Source: Gaiellasilicea sp963791905
GTDB lineage: Bacteria > Actinomycetota > Thermoleophilia > Gaiellales > Gaiellaceae
DNA length: 64,000 nt
Direction: 5' to 3'
Assembly: GCA_963791905.1 (NCBI GenBank)
Contig: CAWBTX010000005.1
Coordinates: 1,194,682-1,258,681, forward strand
Shown here: positions 1 to 8,555 of the stretch, in pieces
How positions within the stretch are numbered: the stretch's first letter is position 1
Layout of the letters: every line of letters starts with the position of its first letter
Notes under the pieces: model-generated
The model's input: the letters and a program-made list of their open reading frames with translations, nothing else
What the model was told of the DNA's origin: nothing
Databases searched by the model: none
Translations under genes and position numbers: made by a program

Positions 1-547
1 GGCCGACGTTCGAGCCTGACCCGAGGTGCGAGGAGTCGAGCCGAGCCCGTCGCCAGAGCCCGTCGGCGAGCCGGAGGCGCCGACGGGACCGGTGAGCCGG
101 AGCCCGAGCCGGAGCCGGAAGCCGGAGCCAGAGCCGGAGCCCGAGCCCGAGCCGGAGCCGGAACCGGAGCCGGAGCCCGAGCCGGAGCCGGAGCCCGAAC
201 CGGAGCCGAACCTGAACCGGAGCGCGCCCGGCACCCGTTCTCGCGGTGGCACCGGAGCCCGAGCCCGAACCGGAGCCCGAGCCGGAACCGGAGCCCGAGC
301 CGGAACCGGCCAGCAGGTCGTAGCCGATTCCCCTGTCCCGGCGCAGCCCCAGGCGTGGAACCTGTGGGAGCTCGAGCGGCTCGTCCGAGCGAGCGGTCGG
401 GTGAGGATCCGCTGCGAGAGGAGGAGCGGGCGTACCTGCTCGTCTACCTGCGCGAGTTCGCGGCGCGCGGACGGCGTGCTGCCGGTCGACTTCGACCCGC
501 TCGTGCGCGAGTCGTTCGGCGAGCTCGTCGCGGGGCGGAGCGCGTGA
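1..547 (+). CDS. Pro-Glu repeat protein with conserved C-terminal helical region, 5' partial
   Basis: I do not recognise a named family. The upstream end lies outside the window or is scrambled by frameshifts. The middle (about 120-310) encodes a long Pro-Glu dipeptide repeat, probably an extended cytoplasmic or envelope-spanning linker. After the repeat comes a conserved-looking segment beginning QAWNLWELERLVR and continuing, across two frame jumps near 378 and 474, through EERAYLLVYLREFA to DFDPLVRESFGELV. Repairing the jump near 474 means removing one G. The stop TGA overlaps the GTG of the next gene, suggesting an operon with the RlpA-like gene. Function unknown. Confidence 0.5.
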
Positions 548-986
548 GATCTCGCGCTCGTCCAGAGGACGATCGCGCTCGCGGCCGTCGCGCTCGTCGC
601 GGCAGTGGGCGCGGTCGCGCTCGCCTCCGACGGGCGACGGCGGCTCGGCCTCGGCGGGCCCGACGGCGGTCCCGGCGCCGGGCGGCGGCTGGTACACGGC
701 GCTCGCGGGGTCGCGCGGGCCGACCGGCGACGGCGAGCGAACGACCTGCCGGCTGATCGTCCGGGGACGGTCGCTCGGCGTGACGCACCCGTCCCTCCCG
801 TGCGGCGCGAAGATCTACATCGAGTACGACGGCACCGAGCTCCTGACCGAGGTGATCGACAACAGGTTGAAGCAGCCGGGCCGCCAGTTCGAGCTGACCG
901 AGCTGCTCGCCCAGCGCCTCGGCCTCGACGGCACGCAGCAGATCCGCTGGCGCTTCGCGCGCGCCCGAGTTAACGCGCCCGGTTAA
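544..986 (+). CDS. RlpA-like double-psi beta-barrel protein (frameshifted)
   Basis: Start GTG at 544 overlaps the upstream TGA. One extra T near 549 and one extra G near 631 break the frame; repaired, the N-terminus is a membrane or signal segment (TIALAAVALVAAVGAVALA) followed by a Gly/Pro linker. The C-terminal part reads WYTALAGSRGP, then RTTCRLIV, LGVTHPSLPCGAKIYIEY and TEVIDN, then ELTELLAQRLGL and IRWRFA. This is the pattern of RlpA/DPBB barrel domains, which bind or cleave denuded peptidoglycan glycans or act as wall-associated barrels. A secreted or membrane-anchored cell-wall role is inferred; lytic activity cannot be judged from sequence alone. Confidence 0.7.
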
Positions 987-1025
987 GATGAGACCGCTCG
1001 ACCCTGTGCGTGGCCTCACGCGTAA

Positions 1026-1205
1026 ACGTGAACCAACGCTCACGTGAAGGGAGCCTGGGTCCGGTCTAGACCTCACCCGTCGACGTCCGGCACGGCACCC
1101 ACCTGGTTTAGCCAGGTTCGCATCGGCGTGAGGTACATCGGCAGGGTCAGAGCCTTTTTCCGGCAAGGTGACCGGGCAAAGCCCGGTCACCGCCTCAAGA
1201 TCCCT
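1026..1205 (+). ncRNA. candidate structured RNA or leader (hairpin-rich intergenic segment)
   Basis: The intergenic stretch between the RlpA-like gene and mnmA contains several perfect complementary arms: 1026-1031 with 1040-1045, 1048-1052 (AGGGA) with 1201-1205 (TCCCT), 1070-1076 (ACCTCAC) with 1128-1134 (GTGAGGT), 1101-1106 with 1112-1117, and an 11-bp stem 1167-1177 with 1181-1191 closed by AAA. Nested long-range and local stems over about 180 nt resemble a folded RNA; length and a 3'-strand hairpin recall 6S RNA, but I find no decisive signature. The last stem could alternatively be a terminator for the upstream gene. No riboswitch, tmRNA, SRP or RNase P motif was recognised. Confidence 0.35.
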
Positions 1206-1283
1206 GAAGCTGTGCAGTGCCGCCCGCGGCTGTGTGTCCACGAGCGGCGGCGTTCTGGTGGTGGGCCGCGTTCGCGCCGCGGA

Positions 1284-1289
1284 TACGCT
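1284..1289 (+). promoter_or_regulatory. -10 box of mnmA, leaderless spacing
   Basis: TACGCT ends exactly 6 nt before the ATG at 1296. No ribosome-binding site fits between, so transcription probably starts at or next to the start codon. Confidence 0.5.
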
Positions 1290-1295
1290 GGATCG

Positions 1296-2561
1296 ATGAT
1301 CGAGGTCGTCGGGGATTCGGCGCGCGGCAGCGAGTTCGCGCTCGTGCGGCTCACGCGTCGACGGCGACCGGATCGTCGAGGCCGACGCGCCCGGGCTCGC
1401 GCGGCCGCTCGAGGGGCTGACGCTGCTCGAGGCGGCGGCGGTGCCGGGCGAGACGCTGGCCGCCGATGCGCTGGCGAACGCGCTCGCGCAGGTCTTCGTT
1501 GCGGCGCCCACGCCCGGCCGGATCGCCGTGGCGATGAGCGGCGGGGTCGACAGCGCCGTCGCGCTCCTCCGCGCCGGCGAGAGCGCGATCGGCGTCACGC
1601 TCCGACTCTGGCTCGACCCTGCCGGCCCCGACTCCGAGCGCGCGTGCTGCTCGCCCGCCGCCGTCATCGCGGCCCGCGAGACGTGCCACGCGCTCGGGCT
1701 ACCGCACGTCACGCTCGATCTGCGCGAGGAGTTCCGCCGCGCCGTCGTCGACCCGTTCGTGCGCGCGTACGCGCGCGGCGAGACGCCGAATCCGTGCGGC
1801 CGCTGCAACGGGAGCTTCCGCTTCGCCGAGCTGCTCGCCTTCGCCGGCAGCGCCGGGGCGGCGAAGCTCTGGACCGGCCATTACGCGCGCATCGTCGAAC
1901 GCGACGGCCGTCGCCTGCATCGCGCGCGCGCGCCGATCCGGACAAGGATCAGTCGTACATGCTGGCGCCGCTCGACCCGCGCTTGCTCGACCGGATCGAG
2001 TTCCCGCTCGGCGAGCAGGACAAGGCGGCGACGCGCGCGGAGGCCGCTGCCGCCGGCCTCGCGGTCGCCGAGCGGCGTGAGAGCCAGGAGGCCTGCTTCC
2101 TCGCGGGCGACGACTACCGCGCGTTCCTCGGTCGCCACGGGCTCGAAGGCGGACGAGGGCGCGATCGTGGACGAGGACGGCGTCGAGCTCGGCCGCCACG
2201 AGGGCTACTGGCGCTACACGCCCGGGCCAGCGGCGCGGCATCGGCGTCGCGGCCGCCGAGCCGCTCTACGCGCTCCGCACCGACGCGGCGACGAACACCG
2301 TCACCGTCGGGCCGCGACCGTCGCTCGCACGCTACGCGCGTCCACGTCCGCGGCCGCCTGCACGTGCCGGTCGGCCACGCCGAGGCGAAGCTGCGCTACC
2401 GCTCGCCGGCCCTCCCGGCGCGCGTCACGCCGCGTCCGGGCGGCTTCCGGCTCGAGCTCGACGAGCCCGCCTTCGGCGTCGCCACGGGCCAGGTCGTTGC
2501 CCTGTACGACGACGAGGCCGTCGTCGGCTCCGGTGTGGTCTCAGCCGGGGACCACGACTAG
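1296..2561 (+). CDS. mnmA: tRNA 2-thiouridine synthase MnmA with extra N-terminal domain (frameshifted)
   Basis: MnmA thiolates position 2 of wobble uridine in Glu/Gln/Lys tRNAs using ATP and persulfide sulfur. Residues about 1-65 form an extra domain (MIEVVGDSARGSEFALVRL, later LTLLEAAAVPGETLAADALA) resembling a NifU-type scaffold without its cysteines. The MnmA part has the PP-loop SGGVDSAVAL, the first catalytic cysteine in NPCGRCNGSFRF and the second in SQEACFLAGDDYRAFL, then the C-terminal beta-barrel. The frame jumps near 1354, 1928, 2148, 2230 and 2333; most are fixed by deleting one base. The start is supported by a -10 box 6 nt upstream. The NifU assignment of the N-terminus is inference. 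Confidence 0.85.
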   Translation: MIEVVGDSARGSEFALVRLTRRRRPDRRGRRARARAAARGADAARGGGGAGRDAGRRCAGERARAGLRCGAHARPDRRGDERRGRQRRRAPPRRRERDRRHAPTLARPCRPRLRARVLLARRRHRGPRDVPRARATARHARSARGVPPRRRRPVRARVRARRDAESVRPLQRELPLRRAARLRRQRRGGEALDRPLRAHRRTRRPSPASRARADPDKDQSYMLAPLDPRLLDRIEFPLGEQDKAATRAEAAAAGLAVAERRESQEACFLAGDDYRAFLGRHGLEGGRGRDRGRGRRRARPPRGLLALHARASGAASASRPPSRSTRSAPTRRRTPSPSGRDRRSHATRVHVRGRLHVPVGHAEAKLRYRSPALPARVTPRPGGFRLELDEPAFGVATGQVVALYDDEAVVGSGVVSAGDHD

Positions 2562-2572
2562 GATCACCGCGC

Positions 2573-3047
2573 ATGCCGCTCCTTGCCGCCAGCGCGGGCG
2601 ACGTCGCGTACTACGCCCTCGCGTTCTTCCTCGTGGCGTCGGGCGTCGGGCTCGCGTACGTCTTCCTCAACCTTGGAGCAACTTTCGCCCGCCTTTCCTC
2701 GTTTATTCGAGGGACGGAGCAGGAGTTGCTGCCGGTGATCCACAAGCTCGGCGAGAGCGTCGACAAGGTGAACCTGCAGCTGGACAAGGTGGACCAGGTG
2801 ACGGACAGCGCAGTGGACATGGCGGACAGCGCAGACACGGCCGTGCGGGCCGTGAGCATGGCGATCGCACGGCCGGTCGAGAAGGTCTCCGGCCTCGCCG
2901 CAGGTCTCTCGCACGGTCTCTCGGCGTTCCGCAAGAACGCGCGACTGGAACGAGTCCGTCCGTCTCGCCAAGGAGGCCGCCGCCCGCCGCGAGCGCGATC
3001 TCGAGGAGGAGTTGCGCAGGGCGGGCGGGCAGCAGCAGCAGCCGTAG
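2573..3047 (+). CDS. DUF948-like membrane protein (one frameshift)
   Basis: Encodes about 158 residues. A hydrophobic segment near residues 10-35 (YYALAFFLVASGVGLAYVFL) is followed by a long amphipathic helix with repeated valine/aspartate pattern (KVNLQLDKVDQVTDSAVDM), typical of DUF948 proteins that have one N-terminal transmembrane helix and a cytoplasmic or periplasmic coiled region. An extra base near 2947 shifts the frame; repaired, the tail is charged and Gln-rich, ending at TAG 3045-3047. That stop overlaps the GTG of the next gene. The role is unknown; adjacency to an anti-sigma-like protein and a sigma factor suggests an envelope-stress context, which is inference. Confidence 0.65.
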
Positions 3048-3430
3048 TGGAAGAGATCGTCGTCACGATCCCGCGCGAGCGGCCGTTCGGCACGGTCGCC
3101 GGCCTCGTCCTCGGCGGCGTCGCCGCCAGGCACGAGCTCACGCTGGACGTCCTCGACGATCTGCAGCTCGCGCTCGAGACCCTGCTCGACCGCGTCGACG
3201 ACGACGGTGAGGTGAACGTCGTCCTCCGCGTCGAGACCGGGACGATCGGCGCGTCGATCGGGCCGTTCCCGCACGAGAGCGTCGCCGAGCTCGAGCGCGA
3301 GTCCGACGGAACCCTCGGTCTGCGGCGCCTGCTCGAGACGACGGTCGACGACGTCGAGCTGACCGACCGGGACGACGGCTGGTGGGTCGAGCTGACGAAG
3401 GATTTCGAGTCTGCGTCCGGAGAGGGCTAG
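3047..3430 (+). CDS. RsbW-like anti-sigma factor, degenerate HATPase
   Basis: A 127-residue protein beginning GTG at 3047, ending directly before the sigma factor ATG. The opening (VEEIVVTIPRERPFGTVAG, then ELTLDVLDDLQLALETLL) matches the N-terminal half of RsbW/SpoIIAB serine kinases that bind SigB/SigF-type sigma factors. The expected N-box asparagine (usually xxNAxxHA) is replaced by ETLLDRV, and no clear G1 glycine box is visible, so ATP binding or kinase activity is doubtful. It may sequester the neighbouring sigma factor without classical partner switching. No anti-anti-sigma gene is adjacent. Confidence 0.65.
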   Translation: MEEIVVTIPRERPFGTVAGLVLGGVAARHELTLDVLDDLQLALETLLDRVDDDGEVNVVLRVETGTIGASIGPFPHESVAELERESDGTLGLRRLLETTVDDVELTDRDDGWWVELTKDFESASGEG

Positions 3431-4204
3431 ATGCCCCGCGAGTCGGACAAGATCCTGCTTCGTCGGTATCACGAGGAGGGCGATCTCGCCGCCCGCGAGC
3501 AGCTGATCGAGCAGTACCTCTCGCTCGTGCGCTCGCTGGCCCGCCGCTACAGCTACCGCGGCGAGCAGCTCGAGGACCTCGTCCAGATCGGGTGCATCGG
3601 CCTGATCAAGGCGATCGACCGCTTCGACCTCGAGCGCGGGGTGGAGCTCACGACGTACGCGACGCCGAACATCATCGGCGAGATCAAGCGGCACTTCCGC
3701 GACAAGGGCTGGGCGGTCCGCGTCCCGCGCGGCCTGCAGGAGCTGAACGTCCAGCTCTCGAAGCTGATCGAGGAGAAGACCGTCGAGCTCGGGCGCTCGC
3801 CGACGATTCCCGAGCTGGCCAAGGCCGCCGGCGTGCAGGAGGAGGAGGTGCTCGAGGCGCTCGAGTCGGGCCGCGCGTACACCTCCCTGTCGCTCTCCGC
3901 GGGCGGCTCCGACGAGGACGGCGAGCTCGATCCGCTCGAGTCGCTCGGGTCGATCGAGCACCAGTACGAGGTCTCGGAGGACCGGGCGGTGCTCGCGCCG
4001 GGCTTCCGCGCGCTGGACGAGCGGGAGCGCCGGATCCTGCATCTCCGCTTCTTCGACGGGCTCACGCAGAGCCAGATCGCGCAGCAGGTGGGCATCTCGC
4101 AGATGCACGTCTCGCGGCTGATCCGGCGGGCGCTCGAGAAGATCCGCGAGGAGATCGCGACCGAGGAGGAGCTCGCCGCGACGGCGAAGCGCGCGGCGGG
4201 GTAG
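3431..4204 (+). CDS. SigB/SigF-family RNA polymerase sigma factor
   Basis: Intact, 257 residues. Sigma-70 region 2 is clear (QLEDLVQIGCIGLIKAIDRF, then ELTTYATPNIIGEIKRHFRD with the -10 recognition and melting residues), region 3 follows (RVPRGLQELNVQLSKL, RSPTIPELAKAAG), and region 4 ends the protein with the helix-turn-helix RRILHLRFFDGLTQSQIAQQ then VGISQMHVSRLIRRAL. The WAVRVPRGLQEL motif and length place it in the group 3 SigB/F/G class, which usually directs general stress or differentiation regulons. It starts one base after the RsbW-like gene, so the two are surely cotranscribed and likely partners. Confidence 0.93.
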   Translation: MPRESDKILLRRYHEEGDLAAREQLIEQYLSLVRSLARRYSYRGEQLEDLVQIGCIGLIKAIDRFDLERGVELTTYATPNIIGEIKRHFRDKGWAVRVPRGLQELNVQLSKLIEEKTVELGRSPTIPELAKAAGVQEEEVLEALESGRAYTSLSLSAGGSDEDGELDPLESLGSIEHQYEVSEDRAVLAPGFRALDERERRILHLRFFDGLTQSQIAQQVGISQMHVSRLIRRALEKIREEIATEEELAATAKRAAG

Positions 4205-4214
4205 AAGGGAAAGC

Positions 4215-4750
4215 CTGGGCGAGCTCGAGACCGACCGGCTGCGCCTGCGCGAATGGCGAGACGACGACGTCGACACGCTGCGCCGGCTGAACGCGGACGA
4301 GCGTGTCTACCGATATCTCCACGGGCCGTCCACGGGCAAGGAGACCGAGGCGCAGCTGGCGCGCTATCGCGCGCACTGGGACGAGCACGGCTTCGGGGTC
4401 TGGGCGGTCGAGGAGCGGTCGACCGGGCGCCTGGTCGGCCGCGCCGGCCTCTCGTGGCACCGGCTCTGGCCGTCGAATCCCGAGCTCGGCTGGATGCTCG
4501 ACCCCGACGTCTGGGGCCGCGGCTATGCGACCGAGGCGGGTGCCGCCGCGCTCCGGCATGCGTTCGCCAGCCTCGACCTCGACGCGCGTGGTCTCGATCG
4601 TGCATCCGCAGAACGAGGCCTCGTTCCGTGTGGCCCGGCGTCTCGCGATGCGCCCGTGGCGCGACCGTCGCCTGGGACGAGACAGGCGTCACGCTCGAGG
4701 TGTGGACGATCGAGCGACGTGAATGGTCGTCCCTACAATCTGCCGGATGA
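4215..4750 (+). CDS. GNAT N-acetyltransferase, RimJ-like (frameshifted)
   Basis: Resembles the RimJ/RimL class of acetyltransferases: ELETDRLRLREWRDDD at the start, GRAGLSWHRL, then ELGWMLDPDVWGRGYATEAG, the acetyl-CoA binding loop, and the late motif VSIVHPQNEASFRVARRLAM. Frame jumps near 4592 and 4662 each need one base removed. The last codons overlap the alaS ATG (ATGA). No ATG or GTG precedes the conserved start; a CTG at 4215 is the first in-frame candidate, so the true start is uncertain. The substrate (protein N-terminus, amino acid or antibiotic) cannot be told. Confidence 0.75.
4734..4739 (+). promoter_or_regulatory. -10 box of alaS, leaderless spacing
   Basis: TACAAT lies 7 nt before the alaS ATG at 4747, inside the end of the preceding acetyltransferase gene. 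Confidence 0.5.
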
Positions 4751-7273
4751 GGACGACCGCCGAGCTCCGCGAGGGCTTCCTGTCCTTCTTCGAGGAGCGA
4801 GGCCACAAGCGGCTGCCGTCGTGGCCGCTCGTCCCGCGTCCGGGCGACAACTCGACGCTGCTGACGACGGCCGGCATGCAGCCGCAGATGCCGTACTTCC
4901 TCGGCCTCGAGCCGCCGCCGGCGCCGCTGACGACGAACTCGCAGAAGTGCTTCCGCACGCCGGACATCGACGAGGTCGGGCTCGACGGCCACCACCTGAC
5001 CTTCTTCGAGATGCTCGGCAACTTCTCGTTCGGCCAGTACTTCAAGGAGGGCGCGATCGCGCTTCGCGACCGAGTTCATCCAGAACGAGCTGAAGCTCGA
5101 CTGGGACCGCGTCTGGGCGACGGTGCACGCCGGCGATCCGGTGTTCAAGCTCGGGCCGGACGAGACCGCGATCCGGCTCTGGGAGGAGATCGGCATGCCT
5201 GCCGAGCGGATCGTGCAGCTGCCGAGCTCCGAGAACTTCTGGTCGGTCGGCGGGCCCGGGCCGTGCGGCCCGGACTCGGAGATCTACTGGGACTGGGGCG
5301 AGCAATACGGCTGCGGCGAGCCGGACTGCGCGCCCGCGTGTCCCGCGCTGCGACCGCTTCCTCGAGTTCTGGAACCTCGTCTTCATGGCGTACGAGCAGC
5401 ACCCGGACGGGACGCTGACGCCGCTGCCCAAGCAGAACATCGATACGGGGATGGGACTGGAGCGCATCGCGGCGATCGTCCAGGACGTCCGCTCGGTGTA
5501 CGAGACGGACGCGTACCAGTCGATCATGGACTGGGTCGCCGTGGAGAGCGGGGTTGCGTTCGGCGAGTCCGACCGCGCGACGAAGGCGCACCGCGTGATC
5601 GCCGACCACGGCCGCGGCATGACCTTCCTCGTCGGCGACGGCGTCACGCCGTCGAACGAGGGCCGCGGCTACGTCCTGCGCCGGATCATCCGCCGCGCGG
5701 TGCAGCAGGCGCGGTCGATCGGGCTCGACGACCTCTGGCGCGTCACCGACGTCGTCGTCGAGCAGATGGCGGACGCGTACCCCGAGCTCGAGGAGAACCG
5801 GGAGCGGATCCGCGACAGCGTCCGCGCCGAGGAGGACGCGCTTCGGAGAGACGCTCGCACGCGGGATGAAGCTCTTCGAGGAGATCGCGGCTCGCGGCGA
5901 CATCTCCGCCGAGGACGCGTTCGACCTGACGGCCACCTACGGCTTCCCGTTCGAGCTGACGCACGGAGCTCGCGCTCGAGCGCGGCCTGGCCGTCGACGA
6001 GGACGACTTCCGGGCGCGCATGGAGGAGCACCGCGAGATCTCGCGCAGCGCACCGGCCCGCGTCGTCGGCGAGCTCGGTGGGCCGCAGACCGACTTCGTC
6101 GGCTACGACCGTACGGAGGTCTTGACCGCGATCACGGCTCTGAACGAGCTCCCCGACGGGCAGTTCGAGGCGAAGCTCGAGCGCTCGCCCTTCTACCCCG
6201 AGGGCGGCGGCCAGGTCAGCGACGCCGGCTTCATCGAGCACGAGGAGTCCGGGCGCGCGCGCCGAGCTGGTGCGGGCGTCGCGCGTCGGCGACGACCAGG
6301 TGCTCACGTTCGAGTGGTGAAGGGCTTCGAGGTCGGAGACCGGGTTCGGGCGGTCGTGCCGTGGAACGTCCGCTTCCCGACGATGGCGAACCACACCGCG
6401 ACGCACCTGCTGCACGAGTCGCTGCGGCGCGTGCTCGGCGACCACGTCAAGCAGGCGGGCTCGGCGGTGCGGCCCGACAAGCTGCGCTTCGACTTCACGC
6501 ACGACCGCGCGCTGACGCCGGAGGAGCGGGAGCAGGTCGAGCGAGCTCGTCAACGAGCAGATCTTCGCCGCCCGTCCCGGTGCGGGCGTTCGAGACGCCG
6601 ATCGAGGAGGCGCGGAAGCTCGGCGCGCAGATGCTGTTCGGCGAGAAGTACGGCGACATCGTTCGCGTCCTCGAGATCGAGGGGTTCTCGCGCGAGCTCT
6701 GCGGCGGCACGCACGTGCGCTCGACCGCCGAGATCGGCCCCTTCGTCGATCCTCTCCGAGGCATCGGTCGGCTCCGGCGCCAGGCGGATCGAGGCCGTGA
6801 CCTCTGGCGAGGCCTTCGCGCTGCTGCGCGGTCGCGCCGAGGAGGCAGGCTGTGCTGCGCTCCGAGCTCGAGCGCGCCCGGAAGGAGGCGAAGAAGCCGG
6901 CGAAGGCGACCGAGGCGGAGTACGAGATCGTGCGTCAGGCGAAGCAGGGCGGGGTCGAGGTGCTCGTTGTGGAGGTGCGCTCGGGCGATCCGCTCGAGGT
7001 CTCCGACCGGCTCAAGCAGCAGATGCGCCGGCGGCCGTGATCGTCGGGCTCCGCCAGAACGGCGCCGCCCAGCTCGTCGTCAACGTCGACAAGTCGCTCG
7101 AGGCGCGTGGCGTCCACGCGGGCAACGTCGTTCGCGAGGCGGCGCGCGCTGATCGGCGGCGGCGGCGGCGGCACGGCCGACAGATGGCGCGCGCGGCGGC
7201 GAAGCAGCCCGAGGGGCTGACGAGGCGCTGTCGACTGGCGGAGCGCCTATCGTCGCCAGTCGCTCTCTCGTGA
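4747..7273 (+). CDS. alaS: alanyl-tRNA synthetase (many frameshifts)
   Basis: Charges tRNA-Ala. Recognisable in order: class II catalytic core (FFEERGHKRLPSWPLVPRPG, TTNSQKCFRTPDIDEVG, LTFFEMLGNFSFGQYFKEG), the helical tRNA-binding region (GVTPSNEGRGYVLRRIIRRA), the editing domain with zinc-type ligands (NHTATHLLHESLR and CGGTHV), and the C-terminal oligomerisation domain (AAVIVGLRQNG, then a Gly-rich stretch). Frame jumps occur near 5062, 5345, 5849, 5954, 6258, 6310, 6544, 6577, 6757, 6850, 7035 and 7150-7210; most are one extra base. An essential enzyme with intact motifs and a dozen breaks argues for sequence error. The exact C-terminus is unresolved. Confidence 0.9.
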
Positions 7274-7665
7274 AGGTGATGGCGCTGGACTACGGCCTGG
7301 CGCGCACCGGCGTCGCGGTCTCGGACGCGACCGGCACGCTCGCGCGGCCGCTGACCGTTGTCGAGCGCGCGGCGAGCGAGGCTGGGCTGCGCCGGCTGGC
7401 GGAGCTCGTCGGCGCGGAGCAGGTCGAGCGGGTCGTGGTCGGGCTCCCGCTGACCTTGCGCGGCGAAGCCGGCCTCCAGGCCGAGGAGACGGAACGGTTT
7501 CTCGAGAGCCTGCGGGCCGCGGTCGACGTGCCGGTGGAGAGCTTCGACGAGCGCTTCACGACGGCGCTGGCCGCACAGGCGCCGGCCTCGCGGGCGCCCG
7601 AGGACGCGCGGGCGGCGGCGCACCTGCTCGAGAGCTACCTCGCCTGGGCGGCGAACCGCGACTGA
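7270..7665 (+). CDS. ruvX: RuvX/YqgF Holliday-junction resolvase-like nuclease
   Basis: Intact, 131 residues. RNase H-like fold motifs are visible: MALDYGLARTGVAVSD at the N-terminus, VVVGLPLTLRGEAG in the middle and FDERFTTALA before a late acidic/alanine helix (APEDARAAAHLLESYL). The family acts in pre-16S rRNA processing and possibly recombination. GTG 7270 is chosen over ATG 7279 because it gives the usual VKVMALD N-terminus; this GTG overlaps the TGA that ends alaS. The alaS-ruvX-mltG-aroE order is common in Actinomycetota and Firmicutes. Its stop overlaps the mltG ATG. Confidence 0.92.
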   Translation: MKVMALDYGLARTGVAVSDATGTLARPLTVVERAASEAGLRRLAELVGAEQVERVVVGLPLTLRGEAGLQAEETERFLESLRAAVDVPVESFDERFTTALAAQAPASRAPEDARAAAHLLESYLAWAANRD

Positions 7666-8555
7666 TGGCCCCGGCGACCTCGCAGCGCATCGCCATGCGC
7701 CGCCTCGCCGCGGTGGTCTTCCTGCTCGCGTTCGTCGGCCTCGGTGCCTGGCTCGGTTACGGCGCGCTCGCGTCCGACACCTCCGAGGAGACGGCCGAGC
7801 TTCCGCCGACGACGACCGCGCCTCCGCCGCCGCCGGTGCTGCGCGTCGTCTTCCCGGAGGGGTTCACGCGCAAGGAGATGGTCGCGCGCGTCGCCGCTGT
7901 GCGTCAGATCGCGAAGCAGAAGCGGAAGATCACGCCGAAGCTCTCCGGCGACGCCTACGCCGCCGCGACGAAGGCGGCCAAGCCGCCACGGGGGTTCCGC
8001 CGCCACGCGAAAGGGATCGAGGGCTTCCTCTTCCCGGCGACATACCAGTTCACTCCGAAGACGACGAACCGTGAGCTCGTCGCCGACCAGCTCGAGTTCT
8101 TCGGCGACAACTGGTCGAAGGTCGACCTCGCGGCCGCGCGCAAGAAGAACCTGACGCCCTACGACGTCCTCATCATCGCCTCGATGGTCGAGAAGGAGAC
8201 GATCGCCCCGGACGAGCGGCCGAAGGTCGCGGCCGTGATCTACAACCGGCTGAAGGCGGGCATGCCGCTCGGGATCGACGCGACGATCCGCTACGGGCTC
8301 GACGTGCCGGGCACCGAGCCGCTGCGCGTCTCGCAGCTCGAGAGCGACAACCCCTACAACACGCGCAACCGGCTGGGGCTGCCGCCGACGCCGATCGCGA
8401 ACCCGGGCCTCGCCTCGATGCAGGCCGCTGCGCATCCGGCGAAGGTCGACTACCTCTACTTCGTGCGCAAGCCGGACAAGGTGCACCACTTCTTCACCGC
8501 GAGCGAGAAGGAGTTCTTCGCCAAGGCATGCGAATACGGCTTTGGTTGCAATTAG
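7665..8555 (+). CDS. mltG: endolytic murein transglycosylase MltG (YceG-like)
   Basis: Intact, 296 residues. A single N-terminal membrane anchor (LAAVVFLLAFVGLGAWLGYG) is followed by a Pro/Thr linker, a LysM-like part (VVFPEGFTRKEMVARVA) and the YceG catalytic domain: GIEGFLFPATYQF, IIASMVEKETIAPDERPKV with the catalytic glutamate region, AAVIYNRL and NRLGLPPTPIANPG. MltG cuts nascent glycan strands to terminate peptidoglycan polymerisation at the outer membrane face. Start ATG overlaps the ruvX stop and its TAG overlaps the aroE GTG, so it is translationally coupled in this operon. Confidence 0.93.
   Translation: MAPATSQRIAMRRLAAVVFLLAFVGLGAWLGYGALASDTSEETAELPPTTTAPPPPPVLRVVFPEGFTRKEMVARVAAVRQIAKQKRKITPKLSGDAYAAATKAAKPPRGFRRHAKGIEGFLFPATYQFTPKTTNRELVADQLEFFGDNWSKVDLAAARKKNLTPYDVLIIASMVEKETIAPDERPKVAAVIYNRLKAGMPLGIDATIRYGLDVPGTEPLRVSQLESDNPYNTRNRLGLPPTPIANPGLASMQAAAHPAKVDYLYFVRKPDKVHHFFTASEKEFFAKACEYGFGCN

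Noticed and set aside
2564..4276. A 570-codon open frame on the minus strand
   Set aside because: It is the antisense shadow of the DUF948, RsbW-like and sigma genes, whose plus-strand proteins have clear motifs.
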